The translations under genes and the position numbers were made by a program. Source: Mucilaginibacter sp. (lineage in GTDB: Bacteria > Bacteroidota > Bacteroidia > Sphingobacteriales > Sphingobacteriaceae). Taken from it: 64,000 nucleotides of DNA. Under the pieces are notes generated by a model. That model made no database searches, had not been told where the DNA came from, and saw only the letters and a program-made list of their open reading frames with translations. The DNA is taken from contig JAQBOM010000004.1 of NCBI GenBank assembly GCA_028288025.1, positions 1 through 64,000 on the forward strand, in the 5' to 3' direction. Shown here piece after piece: positions 17,551 through 26,440 of the stretch. Within the stretch, counting starts at the first letter, position 1. Every line of letters starts with the position of its first letter.

Positions 17551-18602
17551 AGGTGTAGAATTAGGGTAACTGAAAATTCGCCATTGCTATCCACGACGGT
17601 AATTGAAAACCGGTCCTGGTAGAAGTTAACTAAGCGCTTATTAATATTTTTCAGTCCAATGCCGCATTTGCGGTGAGGACTGCTCGATCTTTTTTTATTC
17701 CGCGTCTCGAAAATCAACGTGCTTTCTGTTCGTTCCAGCAGGATTAAGGCAGGGCAATCAGCCTCACCAAGGTCTCCGTGTTTTACCATGTTTTCCACCA
17801 GGGTAATCAGGACCAATGGCAGGATTCGGATGTTGTTTAGCCTGCCTTTTTTGCGGAATCTGATAAAAAACGCTTCCTCAAACCGGAGACGGCTTAATTC
17901 GATCAGTTTTTCAATTTGCTCCACCTCCGTAGTTAATGGAACGGTGCGGTTATCTTCGCTGGATACGAGAGAATAGCGCATGATTTCCGCTAACAGCATC
18001 ACCCCTTTGCCTGCCCTGTCGGAAAGCCGGTGAACGGCGTTATAGATAAAGTTCAGGGAATTGAACAGCAGGTGCCGGCTGATCTGATTTTGCAGATAGG
18101 CGTTTTCCGCGATGATATATTTATTTTCAAGTTCCAGGTTTTCAGCGACAGCTTTAAGCTGTGCCCTCTCCATTACATGATTTCTTTCTTTAAACCTGAT
18201 CATATAAAGCATGGACCAATAAGCGATACTTAAACCTATAAAATAGAGGCCGCGCCAGATATTTGTAATCACATACAACCGGTCGAAAACGACGTGCCTG
18301 CCGGTTCCGGCAGAACTTTTTGCGAGAAAAAAATCAATGACAAATTTTATAAGCAGATAGATAGCCATCTCGACGGCTATTAAAGTAAAAGCGATCAGAT
18401 AGGGTTTCGCCGTTTTAAAAAAAGCATAATCTAAAATAATATGGGCCGTCGCATAGAATAAGCATATGTTCAGGGAATAAAATAATATATAATGAAAGAC
18501 GGGTCCCAGATAATGCAGGGTAAAAAAAATGAACGCCGTCTCATAACCGATAAAAATCAGCCAAACAAAAATGTGCCTGAATATGATGACCCTGACCGGC
18601 AT
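17547..18602 (-). CDS. LytS-type sensor histidine kinase
   Basis: 351 residues. The N-terminal half has four or five membrane helices (residues about 5-25, 30-52, 64-88, 115-135). A short coiled linker (ENLELENKYIIAENAYLQNQ) leads into the His_kinase motif ISRHLLFNSLNFIY, with the phosphorylated His just after the Arg. The ATPase N box is LVENMVKHGD, and the glycine-rich lid is KCGIGLKNINKR. It is the LytS/YehU type, working with LytTR regulators. The start lies 121 bp from the divergent precursor peptide start, so they share one control region. There is no obvious sensor domain beyond the membrane helices. Confidence 0.88.
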   Translation of the reverse strand: MPVRVIIFRHIFVWLIFIGYETAFIFFTLHYLGPVFHYILFYSLNICLFYATAHIILDYAFFKTAKPYLIAFTLIAVEMAIYLLIKFVIDFFLAKSSAGTGRHVVFDRLYVITNIWRGLYFIGLSIAYWSMLYMIRFKERNHVMERAQLKAVAENLELENKYIIAENAYLQNQISRHLLFNSLNFIYNAVHRLSDRAGKGVMLLAEIMRYSLVSSEDNRTVPLTTEVEQIEKLIELSRLRFEEAFFIRFRKKGRLNNIRILPLVLITLVENMVKHGDLGEADCPALILLERTESTLIFETRNKKRSSSPHRKCGIGLKNINKRLVNFYQDRFSITVVDSNGEFSVTLILHL

Positions 18603-18698
18603 CTTCGAGTTATTAAGTCATTAAAAGCAATTCCCGGCTTTCTGCATTTCGCAATTACCTCTCTGCGTAATAAAGTTCAGTGCTTTTCCAAGTGAAAA

Positions 18699-18706
18699 TA
18701 GCTTTG
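18699..18706 (+). promoter_or_regulatory. -7 box of the lanthipeptide precursor gene
   Basis: TAGCTTTG matches the Bacteroidota -7 consensus TAnnTTTG exactly and lies 18 bp before the ATG of the precursor, giving a very short leader. No good TTTG -33 box is seen at normal spacing, which would be consistent with activator-dependent transcription. Confidence 0.5.
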
Positions 18707-18723
18707 TTCAAAAATCAAATGCT

Positions 18724-18894
18724 ATGAAAACTATAAAATCAAAAAAATTAAATAAGCGGATCAATACGGTCTGCGACCTATCGCAAACACCGGTAAAAAG
18801 TAATTTGGGGGATACCACCACCACCGGTACTGATCCGACCAATACCACGATCATTACTTTAACAACTAATACGGGATTGATCGCGAAATGTTAA
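18724..18894 (+). CDS. lanA: Lanthipeptide precursor peptide (Thr-rich, single C-terminal Cys)
   Basis: A 56-residue ORF too short for routine calling. It begins MKTIKSKKLNKRINTV. The KKLNKRI segment resembles the Leu-Asn-Lys leader motif of Bacteroidota class I lanthipeptides. After about residue 30 the sequence becomes extremely Thr-rich: 12 of the last 26 residues are Thr (TTTTGTDPTNTT, then TLTTNTGLIAKC), and it ends in Cys-56. Thr would be the dehydration substrate and Cys-56 the only core thiol, so one methyllanthionine ring plus several dehydrobutyrines is the prediction. Cys-17 lies in the leader. The gene is on the same strand as lanB, preceded by a good -7 box, and divergent from the LytS/LytTR pair. 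The leader cleavage site is not obvious. Confidence 0.75.
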   Translation: MKTIKSKKLNKRINTVCDLSQTPVKSNLGDTTTTGTDPTNTTIITLTTNTGLIAKC

Positions 18895-18959
18895 CATAAA
18901 GTTAAGCAATATTAAAAAAATACCTTTTCACTTATCACAATAAATAATAAATAAAAATA

Positions 18960-20145
18960 TGCTTACTTATATACTCTAGGCTGTGGTCAGATCGGAATTA
19001 GGTCAACTGGAAAGACTTATCGGGGAGGTGGTAAAGGATGAAGACGTTGCCCAAAGCGAAGCGAATCTTGCGCGGATGGCTGAACAGGTGCAGGCGGTGG
19101 CGGATACCTGCTCAGGTTTAAAGCTTAAATGGGTCCGTGAATTATTTAGCGGGGTACGTGAGCCGGTTTTGGCCCGTTATGTGCAATACCACCAGGCCGG
19201 GGTCACGTCACTTTCTGACCAGGTCAGCCGGAAGATACCGGCAGGCTTAGCTGAAGATGCGGGGGATCCGATCCATCAATACTATTTTATAGTTCTCACC
19301 AATCTGGAAGCGCTGCTCCGTTTTTTAAAACAGGGATTCTATAAATATTTTGATGGGGATTACCCGGTTTCCATTTATCGCTTCAGGATACAGTCTGAAG
19401 AGATCAGCCGTTCAACGGCCGAAAATGAAATCGCGCTGCACCAATCGGGCGTTGATGATAACCTTATTACCTCGATAACAACCTCCGTCACGAAAAAACT
19501 TTCCGATGCCTGGGAATCAGGAATAAGCTACCGCCAGTTCGATCATATCAAGTCCGTGCTCAGCAGGGTCGCGCAAAAAGTCCGGGAAAACCCTGACGTC
19601 ACCACCATTGATGTCGCCCATGAGCTGTACGGACGGAATTTCAATAGTTATTACTTTCTTCAGTGGTACAAGCATCGGCTCAGTACGATGATCAACGCCG
19701 TCGCTGAAAATGAGAAACTGAAAATAATCCTGCAGGAGACCAAAGCGCTGGAGATGATTTTTGTATCGGGAGATGTCCTATTTGAACCGGAACTTCCACC
19801 GATTAACGAACAGTTGCTGCCCTGGCTCAGGCAGCAATCACCGGATCCATCCAATCTCTCCGCTATTTTTAAAATGAACGGCCATGAACGCATGCCGCTC
19901 CGGTTTTCCGTAACGCAATTTGCCTTTTTTATCCGTCTTTGCTACCTGACAGGTTGTTTCCGATCAACAACATCTCCGATATTTTAAGATTCTTCACGAG
20001 GCATTTTGAAACGAAAAAACAGCTGCATATATCCTTTAAAAGTTTCGCCCGGGCTTTCTACAGTGCAGACCAGGTTACGGCCGCCGTAGTCAGGGGCTTT
20101 TTGCAGCGCATGATCGACACCGTCAATAAAACCTATTTCCCGTGA
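18960..20145 (+). pseudogene. Frameshifted gene next to rteC (unknown helical protein)
   Basis: The main frame runs from a GTG at 18983 (SELGQLERLIGEVVKDEDVA) to about 19940, reaching SVTQFAFFIRLCYLTG. It then falls into an unrelated short tail and stops at 19987. The natural continuation is in another frame: FPINNISDILRFFTRHFETK up to the stop at 20145. So there is one frameshift near 19940-19955. At the 5' end, an ATG at 18960 hits a stop after six codons, in a frame different from the GTG, so a second lesion is possible. The protein is all-helical. It includes ITTSVTKKLSDAWESGISY and ELYGRNFNSYYFLQW, a pattern I associate with genes found beside RteC regulators. It is either a decayed gene or a sequencing error; both lesions should be checked. 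Confidence 0.6.
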
Positions 20146-20250
20146 ACCATTAAACAGAACAGCTATGATCAAATAATACTTACAGGGTCCTGTTTGTGAC
20201 ACTCGTTTCCAGTAACAGGTGGCAGGCCCCTTTTATTTAAAGAGCAAAAT

Positions 20251-21084
20251 ATGATAACCAAATTTAGCGATCGGCTTTATGCAGATCTGAACAGGAACCT
20301 GAATGTGCTGGTACTCGAAGAAGACCAATTGATCAAAAGGCTGGAGAAATCCATCCATGTATGTTTAAAATACCTGAGAAAATTAAAGGATTACTGCAAG
20401 CTCAACGACCCGGTGACACCCGCAGAGGAGATCGTCTTTTTTAAGCACATCAAACCCAAATTCAAGTCGCAGCTGATCTTCTACCAGTCTTTACTGAATA
20501 TCGAGATCAGGAAGCCTATCGGGGACGGCAAGGTCGTGTCCGACTATTTCGCCAATGAAATTAAGATACTGTATCATTTTTTTGAAAGTAACCTCTCGTT
20601 CTACCAGTACGTCAGGACGCAAGCTACCTACCTGGATGAGTATTATTTCGTCCGCGGTAATTATGATGTTCATCTCGACCCCGACCAGTGTGTCATCGAT
20701 TTCGACCCGACCTTCAGCACCACCCATGATCACAAGCTGGCGCAGGTCCTGGCCAGCGAGCTGATGCAGGAACACCTGGAACAATCGATACAGAAGATCA
20801 GCCAAAAAGACGCGATCATGCAGCTGGATTCCGAGTTCCGGGATTTTGACTGGAAGCAAACGAAGTGTGCATTGATCGAACTGATCTACAGCTGGCACGC
20901 GACGGAAGCCTTTGGCAAAAAGAACCTGAAAAGCATTGTCAAGTTCATCGAAAAATCCTTTAATATCTCACTCGGGAACTTTTACGATACCTATGACTGG
21001 CTCTGCGGCAGACCCAGCCCGACTGTCTATATCGATGAGATGAAAGAAGCATTTCTGCTTCGGGTGCGTAAAAAATTAAAGTGA
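20251..21084 (+). CDS. rteC: RteC-like element regulator
   Basis: 277 residues, all-helical. The central block has IKILYHFFESNLSFYQYVRTQ and YLDEYYFVRGNYDVHLD, which is the characteristic core of RteC. The C-terminus (about 195-275: WKQTKCALIELIYSWHATEA, FNISLGNFYDTYDWL) is the part whose structure in CTnDOT RteC is a winged-helix DNA binder. In CTnDOT, RteC activates excision after tetracycline exposure through RteA/RteB. No RteA/RteB pair is adjacent here. It lies about 106 bp after the frameshifted gene. Function as a regulator of excision or transfer is inferred from the family. Confidence 0.8.
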   Translation: MITKFSDRLYADLNRNLNVLVLEEDQLIKRLEKSIHVCLKYLRKLKDYCKLNDPVTPAEEIVFFKHIKPKFKSQLIFYQSLLNIEIRKPIGDGKVVSDYFANEIKILYHFFESNLSFYQYVRTQATYLDEYYFVRGNYDVHLDPDQCVIDFDPTFSTTHDHKLAQVLASELMQEHLEQSIQKISQKDAIMQLDSEFRDFDWKQTKCALIELIYSWHATEAFGKKNLKSIVKFIEKSFNISLGNFYDTYDWLCGRPSPTVYIDEMKEAFLLRVRKKLK

Positions 21085-21302
21085 GGAGCAAGTTTTAAAA
21101 GCCGTCCCCCAGATGTTATCGGGTTTTTCTTAAACAAAAGGCCCCTTATCGGACATTTAAAATCGCACGAGCACCTGTCCTTAAATATCTTTATGCCGGC
21201 CTGTACAATTTTGCGGTAACCCCAACGGGAAGACCTGTACCTATATTTTGGACAGCACAGGCTGATCCAAAGTAGGCTTGCCTGCCGGATTAAAAATATC
21301 AG

Positions 21303-22025
21303 CTATTCATTAGTTATAGAAAAAGTAACCCCATAATCAGACCCATCCCCGTTCAGGTGAACCCAGCCACGGGACATGTTGGTCATTTCGCCTGCGGGGT
21401 CGATGCACCGTGCGACTGGCTGGTATTTCCAGCTGATCTGGTCGCCGTTCCGCTCGATATGGACCGAGAAACTGCCGATCCAATCATCGGTATCCTGGAT
21501 ATGGAAGAACTGGGAAAAGACGGTGGCTAATGCAGCACCACCGAGCACATAAGGGTTGGTGATGCCGCAGGCGGCGATAACCCCGTTACCGAAGTTGATG
21601 AAGTCCCGACCGTCACCGCCGTCTTCTTCCATGACCTGTACGATCATGTCGACCGATCCGCCGTCTTCGAGGTTAAAGCCGATCACCTTACCCGGCTTCA
21701 CATGCCGGTTCTGGTCGTCTGCACCGTCGTTCATATCCCAATGCCCATCGTCAGAGGGCACACGTTCGGTACCGCCGTTGGCACCGCCGAATTTATAGAT
21801 GAGCAGTACGTAGGTTTCATCCTCGCCAGCTTCGGTGGTTTTCCCGCATTCGATATCCTCGATGTTGAACGATGCAAGCATGGTTGTTTGGGTCGGTTTA
21901 TTCAACTGCTGAACGACACCTGCCGGATGGCTCCGATGTGGAAGAGCGGCAGTAAGGTCGTCAGTTTGTGCGTGTGCGGCCGCAGTGCTGAGAGCTAAGC
22001 AGGCCAGGGTCAATAGCGTTTTCAT
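21303..22025 (-). CDS. Secreted protein of the caspase-like locus (unknown)
   Basis: 240 residues with a clear signal peptide (MKTLLTLACLALSTAAAHAQ). The mature part is acidic and Asp/Gly-rich (YKFGGANGGTERVPSDDG, MEEDGGDGRDF), which could bind calcium, with beta strands such as WIGSFSVHIERNGDQISW. The family is not recognised. It is the last gene of a four-gene minus-strand operon: membrane protein, caspase-like protein, 439-aa secreted protein, this one. It follows the previous gene by 12 bp. Confidence 0.7.
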   Translation of the reverse strand: MKTLLTLACLALSTAAAHAQTDDLTAALPHRSHPAGVVQQLNKPTQTTMLASFNIEDIECGKTTEAGEDETYVLLIYKFGGANGGTERVPSDDGHWDMNDGADDQNRHVKPGKVIGFNLEDGGSVDMIVQVMEEDGGDGRDFINFGNGVIAACGITNPYVLGGAALATVFSQFFHIQDTDDWIGSFSVHIERNGDQISWKYQPVARCIDPAGEMTNMSRGWVHLNGDGSDYGVTFSITNE

Positions 22026-22037
22026 ATCTGATCATTT

Positions 22038-23357
22038 TTATTTTGTGGATGTGGATGGAGCGGCAGCGGTGGTACTTTTATTCAGGCCCAGGGTAGTGAT
22101 GAATGACGATGGCGAAAAGCTGATGCCTACAGAGAACTTCCCGCCTGAATACGATCTTTTGGCGTACTTCAACGCGTCGTCCACAGAACTGATGCTCCCG
22201 ATATTGGTCACTTGGGTAGCGTAATCATTCACCCATACCCAGCCCACGTTAATGGCGAAATCTTTGGTGATCGCGTAGTTAAAGCCGGCATAAATGTTCG
22301 AGATCGGGTCTTTGGCGATCTTGACGCCGCCGTACAGGCCGGTGCGGTAAATCACATTATCCATAAGCCACCCACCAAGGTCGCGGTTTTTTTGATCAAC
22401 AGCTTTATGGGCAACAGAAGACCATACCGGGAGCATATTATCAATATCTCGCGGATAGTGTACCTCCACTAAAGCATAGGCTTCGCTTTTCCAGGAGGTG
22501 ACCTGATCGCTGGTGGGTTTTACTACGAGGTTGCTGCCGGAGATGCTGATATTGTTCACATTCAGTTGACTGTTGGCTACTCCGATCTGGAAGCTGGCTA
22601 CGTTTGCTTCATGGATATTGAAGGTCAGGTCATTTTTGAACGAGGAGTTACTCAGCACCAAGTCGCATGGAGTGCGTACCTTGTTAGGATCTACCTTGAT
22701 CAGGGTGATTCCTAAGTTAACCTGATTGGCGGCTCCCATCACGCCCATCGCCCTTACCGCAGTCAGCAGATCGGCAAAACTCTGGCTGAAATAACTTTTT
22801 TTGTAATTGATCTTTACACTTGTTCCGGATAGTTTCTTCTGCGCGTCAGCTGCGTTGCCGGCAGCATAGAAACTGTCGGGCAAATCGACCAAGACTACAT
22901 AAAGTTTCTTGGTTTCGTAGAGGTAATTGGAAATACTGTTTGCAGTCACGTTATGGAAAACGATCGAATTGGTAACCGTGTTGGCTTGGTCTGGATCAGG
23001 CGTAAAAGTAGTTACACCGGCACCATTTTTAGTCGATACGATCCTACGGTAAACAAAGATTACTGCTGCCCCTTTATCTGTGAAGGCGCTGGAGAGTTCC
23101 GCTTTTAATGCGGTCAGGTCAGCAGGATTCCCAGTTGTGGAAAGGGAGTTGTCCCCGGCAGCTAAAAATGTGGTTAAAGCCTGGTAAGTAACCAAGTTAT
23201 CCGCCGAAAGCGAATTGACCAGGGTGACCGCTGCGCCATTGGCTAAATTGCAGTTCAGCCGCTTGGCTTCGTAAGTTTGGTTAATACCTGATTGTGCCAT
23301 CACGCTGGCTGCTGTCGAAACGACGAGCAGCAGGGTAAGGTAAAATTTTGTTTTCAT
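22038..23357 (-). CDS. Large secreted/outer-membrane-associated protein of the caspase-like locus
   Basis: 439 residues with a signal peptide (FYLTLLLVVSTAASVMAQ). The body contains alternating beta strands, and the last 100 residues include repeated aromatic or Gly strands (NIYAGFNYAITKDFAINVGW, YSGGKFSVGISFS) that look like beta-barrel or outer-membrane hairpins. The C-terminus is Thr/Ser-rich. The protein is not recognised. It lies 11 bp after the caspase-like gene in the same operon, so a periplasmic or outer-membrane target or partner of the protease system is possible. Confidence 0.65.
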   Translation of the reverse strand: MKTKFYLTLLLVVSTAASVMAQSGINQTYEAKRLNCNLANGAAVTLVNSLSADNLVTYQALTTFLAAGDNSLSTTGNPADLTALKAELSSAFTDKGAAVIFVYRRIVSTKNGAGVTTFTPDPDQANTVTNSIVFHNVTANSISNYLYETKKLYVVLVDLPDSFYAAGNAADAQKKLSGTSVKINYKKSYFSQSFADLLTAVRAMGVMGAANQVNLGITLIKVDPNKVRTPCDLVLSNSSFKNDLTFNIHEANVASFQIGVANSQLNVNNISISGSNLVVKPTSDQVTSWKSEAYALVEVHYPRDIDNMLPVWSSVAHKAVDQKNRDLGGWLMDNVIYRTGLYGGVKIAKDPISNIYAGFNYAITKDFAINVGWVWVNDYATQVTNIGSISSVDDALKYAKRSYSGGKFSVGISFSPSSFITTLGLNKSTTAAAPSTSTK

Positions 23358-23368
23358 GAGCTGTGGAA

Positions 23369-24058
23369 TTATAGGGTTAAAGATTTAAAGTTCGGGGCCG
23401 GGCTAACCTGGCATTGGCCGTTGTAGCCCTGTTGCTGGTAGATCTGGTCCAGCTGGCTCTGCAACTGATCGAACGGGGTACCGGTTAATTGTGAGAATGC
23501 TTTGAAGAAAAAGCTATTGGTATCAAAGCCGGCTTCTACGTCCGTGGCCGACGCTGCGATCACGGTCAGAAATGGTTGCTGAGCGGCAAAGCTTCCGATC
23601 AGACCGTAGGCGTAACAGCAATCCAGGATCGCGATTAGATGGCCGTTGGGAACTTTTTTTCTGAAGCTGGCGATGACCTGCTGAAAATTGTCTTCTGAAA
23701 AAAACTCCTTAATATCGGGTGTATAAGTAGGCGTTAATTGTTCATTGTAAGTCACGCACATGGTTTTAATCTGGAGCGGATCTACGGACAGGAAATATTT
23801 GGTGGCATGACCGGTATAGTAGAACAATACCCACTCATCGCCATTCTTACAGCCATCGATCACCTCGGTAAGCTTAGTGGAAATCAACGCCACAGTGGCC
23901 GCCGGATCCATCAGCGACAGGCTGTTTGTCCAATTCTTGGTTTCCAGCAAAGTCTGCAGGTCCGTCACATTCTTGTAGACAAAGGGTAATGGCTGCAAGC
24001 CATTCCGCGATATGGAGTAGAAATCGCCTAATCCAACCGTAATACTTATTTTTTCCAT
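23369..24058 (-). CDS. Caspase-like cysteine protease (peptidase C14-like)
   Basis: 229 residues matching the p20-type caspase hemoglobinase fold. The first strand is ISITVGLGDF. The catalytic His-84 is in WVLFYYTGHATKYF. The catalytic Cys is in LIAILDCCYAYG (Cys-147/148; by analogy with DCCHS the second Cys). There is no signal peptide, so it should be cytoplasmic or membrane-associated via its neighbours. Clan CD proteases of this type cut after specific Asp, Arg or Lys residues and are used in bacteria for immunity, cell suicide or processing. It has no fused extra domain. It starts 5 bp after the membrane protein gene. A clostripain-like protease of the same clan is coded 2.4 kb away. Confidence 0.8.
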   Translation of the reverse strand: MEKISITVGLGDFYSISRNGLQPLPFVYKNVTDLQTLLETKNWTNSLSLMDPAATVALISTKLTEVIDGCKNGDEWVLFYYTGHATKYFLSVDPLQIKTMCVTYNEQLTPTYTPDIKEFFSEDNFQQVIASFRKKVPNGHLIAILDCCYAYGLIGSFAAQQPFLTVIAASATDVEAGFDTNSFFFKAFSQLTGTPFDQLQSQLDQIYQQQGYNGQCQVSPAPNFKSLTL

Positions 24059-24063
24059 CGGGA

Positions 24064-25101
24064 TCAGTTTGCTTTATTGTAAGTGTTAATGGTATTGATA
24101 TCGCCGTTGATGTCAGCAATCTGCTGCTGCAGATCGGTAATCTGTTTATTAAGAGCGGCTGCGCTGATCTTGTCGACCGGTGAATCTTTGCTGAAATTCG
24201 GATTGTCCAGGATGCTGCTGAGGTATTGCTTTTTCAGTGTCAGCTGTGCAGTGCTGTTTTCCAGTTCGGTTTGCTTGGCGGCTTTCAGGTCGTCCAGTTT
24301 AAAGGAGGGCACCAGCTTTTTACCGACGTAAACACCCTGGCTGAGGCCCATCAGTACGACAAAGGACCAGGGCAGATAGGGCACGTATGGCAGGTTCCAC
24401 GCAGCTTCGACCGTAGATTTGTATTCTTCGTACATACGAACCGAAATTTTCATGTACTCCGGCGCGCTGACATGGATGACCAGGCTGTTATAATCATAGA
24501 CCTTGCTTTCAAAAACGCAGATGGCCAGTAAAGTCCAGATCAACATTTGACATTTGCTGAAGTCAAGTCCATTGGGACCCACGAGGATATCGCCCCATTT
24601 GGGGGTGGTCTTATAGGTGTTCAGGGCATTTTGGTTTTTGGTTAAGGCATTGACCGTAACGCCTTTTACCGCCACGTAGCTGGTCAGGCTTAGTCCGAGC
24701 AGCCACATCGCTGACTGTGAGAAGGTCGGTTCATAGTACCGGAACAGGTTGCCTGTATGGTTGAACAGCAAACTGAAGATGAGACAAAATTGTGACGACA
24801 TGATCACTATTGCCCAAATAAAAGCCTGGAGGCGCGAAAGGCTGTAAGTGCCGGTGTCGCCGATAAGGAAGTTGAGCACGCCTTTCTTAAAATCCGTTAC
24901 ACCGAATATAACGGTGACGCCCATAAACAATAAGATGGTGAACCATAGCGAAATAACCAGCTGCAAGATGGCCAGCCAGAAGGTTTCGGTGCCGGGTACT
25001 TGGGTATAGAGCAACGCTAAAACGATCAGCGGGATCACCAGGAAAGCGGCTTTCCAAAAAAGGCTCAGCCGGTTGGGTTTCTGAGTTGAAGTAGTCATCA
25101 T
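24064..25101 (-). CDS. Polytopic membrane protein with C-terminal coiled coil
   Basis: 345 residues. The ATG at 25101 (MMTTSTQKPNRL) is preferred; the frame extends 39 codons upstream without a sensible start context. There are four N-terminal membrane helices (about 18-38, 42-68, 85-110, 130-150) and another near residues 245-265. The C-terminal 75 residues form a charged coiled coil (LDDLKAAKQTELENSTAQLT, NKQITDLQQQIADINGDI). The protein is not recognised. As first gene of the operon with the caspase-like protease it may anchor it or form an effector pore; this is inference only. Confidence 0.7.
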   Translation of the reverse strand: MMTTSTQKPNRLSLFWKAAFLVIPLIVLALLYTQVPGTETFWLAILQLVISLWFTILLFMGVTVIFGVTDFKKGVLNFLIGDTGTYSLSRLQAFIWAIVIMSSQFCLIFSLLFNHTGNLFRYYEPTFSQSAMWLLGLSLTSYVAVKGVTVNALTKNQNALNTYKTTPKWGDILVGPNGLDFSKCQMLIWTLLAICVFESKVYDYNSLVIHVSAPEYMKISVRMYEEYKSTVEAAWNLPYVPYLPWSFVVLMGLSQGVYVGKKLVPSFKLDDLKAAKQTELENSTAQLTLKKQYLSSILDNPNFSKDSPVDKISAAALNKQITDLQQQIADINGDINTINTYNKAN

Positions 25102-25382
25102 TGTTTTGTGTCGCTGAAATTGATCAGACAGTTCAAAAGTAGATGGGTGCGGCGCGGCCGGCCACAGGAAAACCCCTGAATTAAAAACAGGGATTTTCCT
25201 GTTTTTCGGGTCTGCCAAAATGGTGTTCTTTGTACTGCGGAATCGGATAAAGCGGCTTATGAAAATATGATAAATAGCCGCTTGCGATATTGGATAATAA
25301 GTTAGATATTAGGACAGTACATAAATAAATAGGTGGCGTGCTCCCACGGCACAATACCTAAACCTGTCCAAATCCTCCTTAA

Positions 25383-26018
25383 ATGAAAATATCTATTGGT
25401 GTGGCCGATGACCAGCAACTGTTCCTACGGTCTTTGTCAAGCTTGATCAGTTCGTTTCCCGAATGTGAAGTGGTGACCGAGGCCCTGAACGGACAGGAGT
25501 TGCTGAAGAACCTGGCTGCGCTGGAAGTGTTACCGGATATCATTCTGATTGATGTACAAATGCCGGTCATGGATGGGCCGGCAGCGGTGAAAGAGATCAC
25601 CGCGAAATATCCCGATATCGCGACGATAGCGCTGTCAATGAAAGAGGATGATCATTCGGTACTGGGGATGCTGCGGGCGGGATGCTCCGCTTATCTACTG
25701 AAAGATGTACATCCGCGGGAGTTGAAGGAGGCGATAACGGAGGTCAAAGCACACGGCTATTATAACGGAGATGTGCTGGCCCGGAACCGCCGCAGATTAC
25801 TGCGGGGTGAAGCCGACGAGATCAAACTCACGGACCGGGAAAAGCATTTCCTGAAACTGGCCTGCAGCGATTATACCTATAAAGAGATCGCCGCAAAAAT
25901 GTATTTATCAGAAAAGACGATCGATGGGTACCGGGACTCGCTGTTTCAGAAATTAAACGTCAGAAGTCGAACCGGAATGGCATTGGAAGCTATTAAAAGG
26001 AATCTGGTCGTACTTTAA
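25383..26018 (+). CDS. NarL/LuxR-family response regulator
   Basis: 211 residues. The receiver domain (1-120) has Asp-9/Asp-10, phospho-acceptor Asp-57 (PDIILIDVQMPVMDGP), a Ser in IALSMKEDD and a Lys in AYLLKDVHPRE. The C-terminal LuxR HTH (about 143-205) reads KLTDREKHFLKLACSDYTYK then MYLSEKTIDGYRDSLFQKL. It is divergent from the caspase operon (281 bp between their starts) and 2 kb from the propeller sensor kinase at 28126. That sensor is the natural partner for a NarL-type regulator because it has a HisKA_3-type kinase core. Confidence 0.9.
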   Translation: MKISIGVADDQQLFLRSLSSLISSFPECEVVTEALNGQELLKNLAALEVLPDIILIDVQMPVMDGPAAVKEITAKYPDIATIALSMKEDDHSVLGMLRAGCSAYLLKDVHPRELKEAITEVKAHGYYNGDVLARNRRRLLRGEADEIKLTDREKHFLKLACSDYTYKEIAAKMYLSEKTIDGYRDSLFQKLNVRSRTGMALEAIKRNLVVL

Positions 26019-26071
26019 TTATACGTACAAATCACTAATAAAAATATAAATCACTATTAAAACTTAAAAAC

Positions 26072-26440
26072 ATGACCAAATTTGAATTAAAGCAACATGA
26101 ATTCGCAGTTAAAGAAGGCGCTAAGTTTTTGCCAAACCTTAACAATCCACCATTAATTAAAATTAATAAGAATGGCACCATGTCTATCACATTTAGTTAT
26201 GTAATAGATGATATCAACAATTTACAATCGAAACTGGGAGCCATTGAATTTTTAAATTCCGGTGTGTTCAATGAGAATCAACCAAATAATTATAAAACCG
26301 CAGGAAATGTCTCCGGCCTCACCCTTTTATCTACCCCAGCAGACGACATTTTGTTAACCTCTGATTCCGGTGATATCGATATTACCACGGAGGGGGAAAA
26401 GGGCAGGGAGGGTTTGTCATTTGTAATCGAAGCCCGTTAA
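26072..26440 (+). CDS. Small hypothetical protein behind the response regulator
   Basis: 122 residues, not recognised. It has no signal peptide or membrane segment. The content is beta/alpha with PPLIKINKNGTMSITFSYVI, DDINNLQSKLGAIEFLNS and an acidic end (DDILLTSDSGDIDITTEGE). It starts 53 bp after the regulator gene and ends convergently, overlapping by 4 bp the stop of the clostripain-like gene (26437-26440). It could be the first structural gene controlled by the regulator, or the substrate or partner of one of the two proteases; nothing in the sequence decides this. Confidence 0.55.
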   Translation: MTKFELKQHEFAVKEGAKFLPNLNNPPLIKINKNGTMSITFSYVIDDINNLQSKLGAIEFLNSGVFNENQPNNYKTAGNVSGLTLLSTPADDILLTSDSGDIDITTEGEKGREGLSFVIEAR

